Below are positions 4,875-5,088 of a stretch of 5,088 nucleotides of DNA, in pieces. Origin of the DNA: Betaproteobacteria bacterium (GTDB taxonomy: Bacteria; Pseudomonadota; Gammaproteobacteria; Burkholderiales; SG8-39); assembly GCA_005882235.1 (NCBI GenBank), contig VBCT01000160.1, positions 1 to 5,088 on the forward strand, read 5' to 3'. Position 1 is the stretch's first letter, and each line of letters starts with the position of its first letter. Position numbers and translations under genes: made by a program. The notes under the pieces were generated by a model. The model saw only the letters and a list, made by a program, of their open reading frames with translations. It ran no database searches and was not told where the DNA came from.

Positions 4875-5088
4875 TCAGCTGCCGGGGATGATTCCCGGCT
4901 GAATGGAATTGCAGAACTCGGCGATCTCGCCCGGTCGCGTCCACCAAACGCGGTCCCGAAACTTGTGCTCGACGCAGTGTTTGAGCGCCGCGCGCAGCGG
5001 CCGCAGGCGGAAGGGCTGGCCGAACACGTAGGGGTGGATCGAGATGTTGCACACGAGCGGATGTTTCGCGCACTGCTCCAGCATCTCG
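4875..5088 (-). CDS. Polysaccharide deacetylase family protein, C-terminal end (enters from right edge)
   Basis: The last 70 residues of a protein whose start lies beyond 5088; the Met at 5082-5084 is internal, since the frame stays open to the edge (Glu before it). The segment ISIHPYVFGQPFRLRPLRAAL, followed by RDRVWWTRPGEIAEF, matches the end of the catalytic domain in the NodB-fold polysaccharide deacetylase group that includes PuuE-like allantoinases. In that group an SLHP-type histidine near the end belongs to the active site and a W(W)T-x-PGEI segment closes the domain. Substrate cannot be told: members act on N-acetylated sugars, allantoin or other amides. The metal-binding motifs lie outside the window. 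It converges with the bactofilin gene, leaving 42 bp between their stops. Confidence 0.8.
   Translation of the reverse strand, partial: EMLEQCAKHPLVCNISIHPYVFGQPFRLRPLRAALKHCVEHKFRDRVWWTRPGEIAEFCNSIQPGIIPGS

Overview
This is a high-GC bacterial chromosomal window with tightly packed genes. The gene content (alpha/beta hydrolase, ACMSD-type amidohydrolase, crotonase-type enoyl-CoA hydratase, COG4798-type methyltransferase, bactofilin, polysaccharide deacetylase) and the codon choice suggest a proteobacterium, probably betaproteobacterial. That placement is inference from gene style; no marker gene is present. I see no tRNA, rRNA, CRISPR array, insertion sequence or phage gene.

Layout. (1) 1-410, minus strand: the N-terminal part of an alpha/beta hydrolase that runs off the left edge. 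(2) 411-492: a short divergent regulatory region with a perfect minus-strand TATAAT, an overlapping plus-strand TATAAG and a 6-bp inverted repeat. (3) 493-1488, plus: an amidohydrolase with all the metal and catalytic residues of the ACMSD / gamma-resorcylate decarboxylase family. (4) 1629-2234, plus: a secreted protein made of two copies of a small beta-rich DUF5666-like domain. (5) 2264-3055 and 3077-3823, plus, separated by 29 and 21 bp and probably co-transcribed: an enoyl-CoA hydratase with both catalytic glutamates, then a class I SAM methyltransferase with a lipoprotein-type signal sequence. (6) 3824-4112: a 289-bp regulatory gap. (7) 4113-4832, plus: a bactofilin with a Pro/Ala/Gln/Lys-rich tail made of 15-residue repeats. 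(8) 4875-5088, minus: the C-terminus of a polysaccharide deacetylase that enters from the right edge and converges on the bactofilin gene.

How the genes fit together. Genes 3 and 5 are compatible with catabolism of an aromatic or acyl-CoA compound, but the substrate cannot be read from the sequence. Bactofilin and the deacetylase-like protein may both relate to the cell envelope. The most informative non-coding signal is in gap 6. It holds a 16-bp sequence matching the sigma-54 consensus at all but one defined position with exact GG-N10-GC spacing, an IHF-like site upstream, and an 18-bp perfect inverted repeat centred about 100 bp before the predicted start. This is the usual order of an enhancer-dependent promoter and suggests that the bactofilin gene is under RpoN control. 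I found no clearly new multi-gene system. The items most worth a second look are this promoter, the apparent lipoprotein methyltransferase and the repeat tail of the bactofilin.
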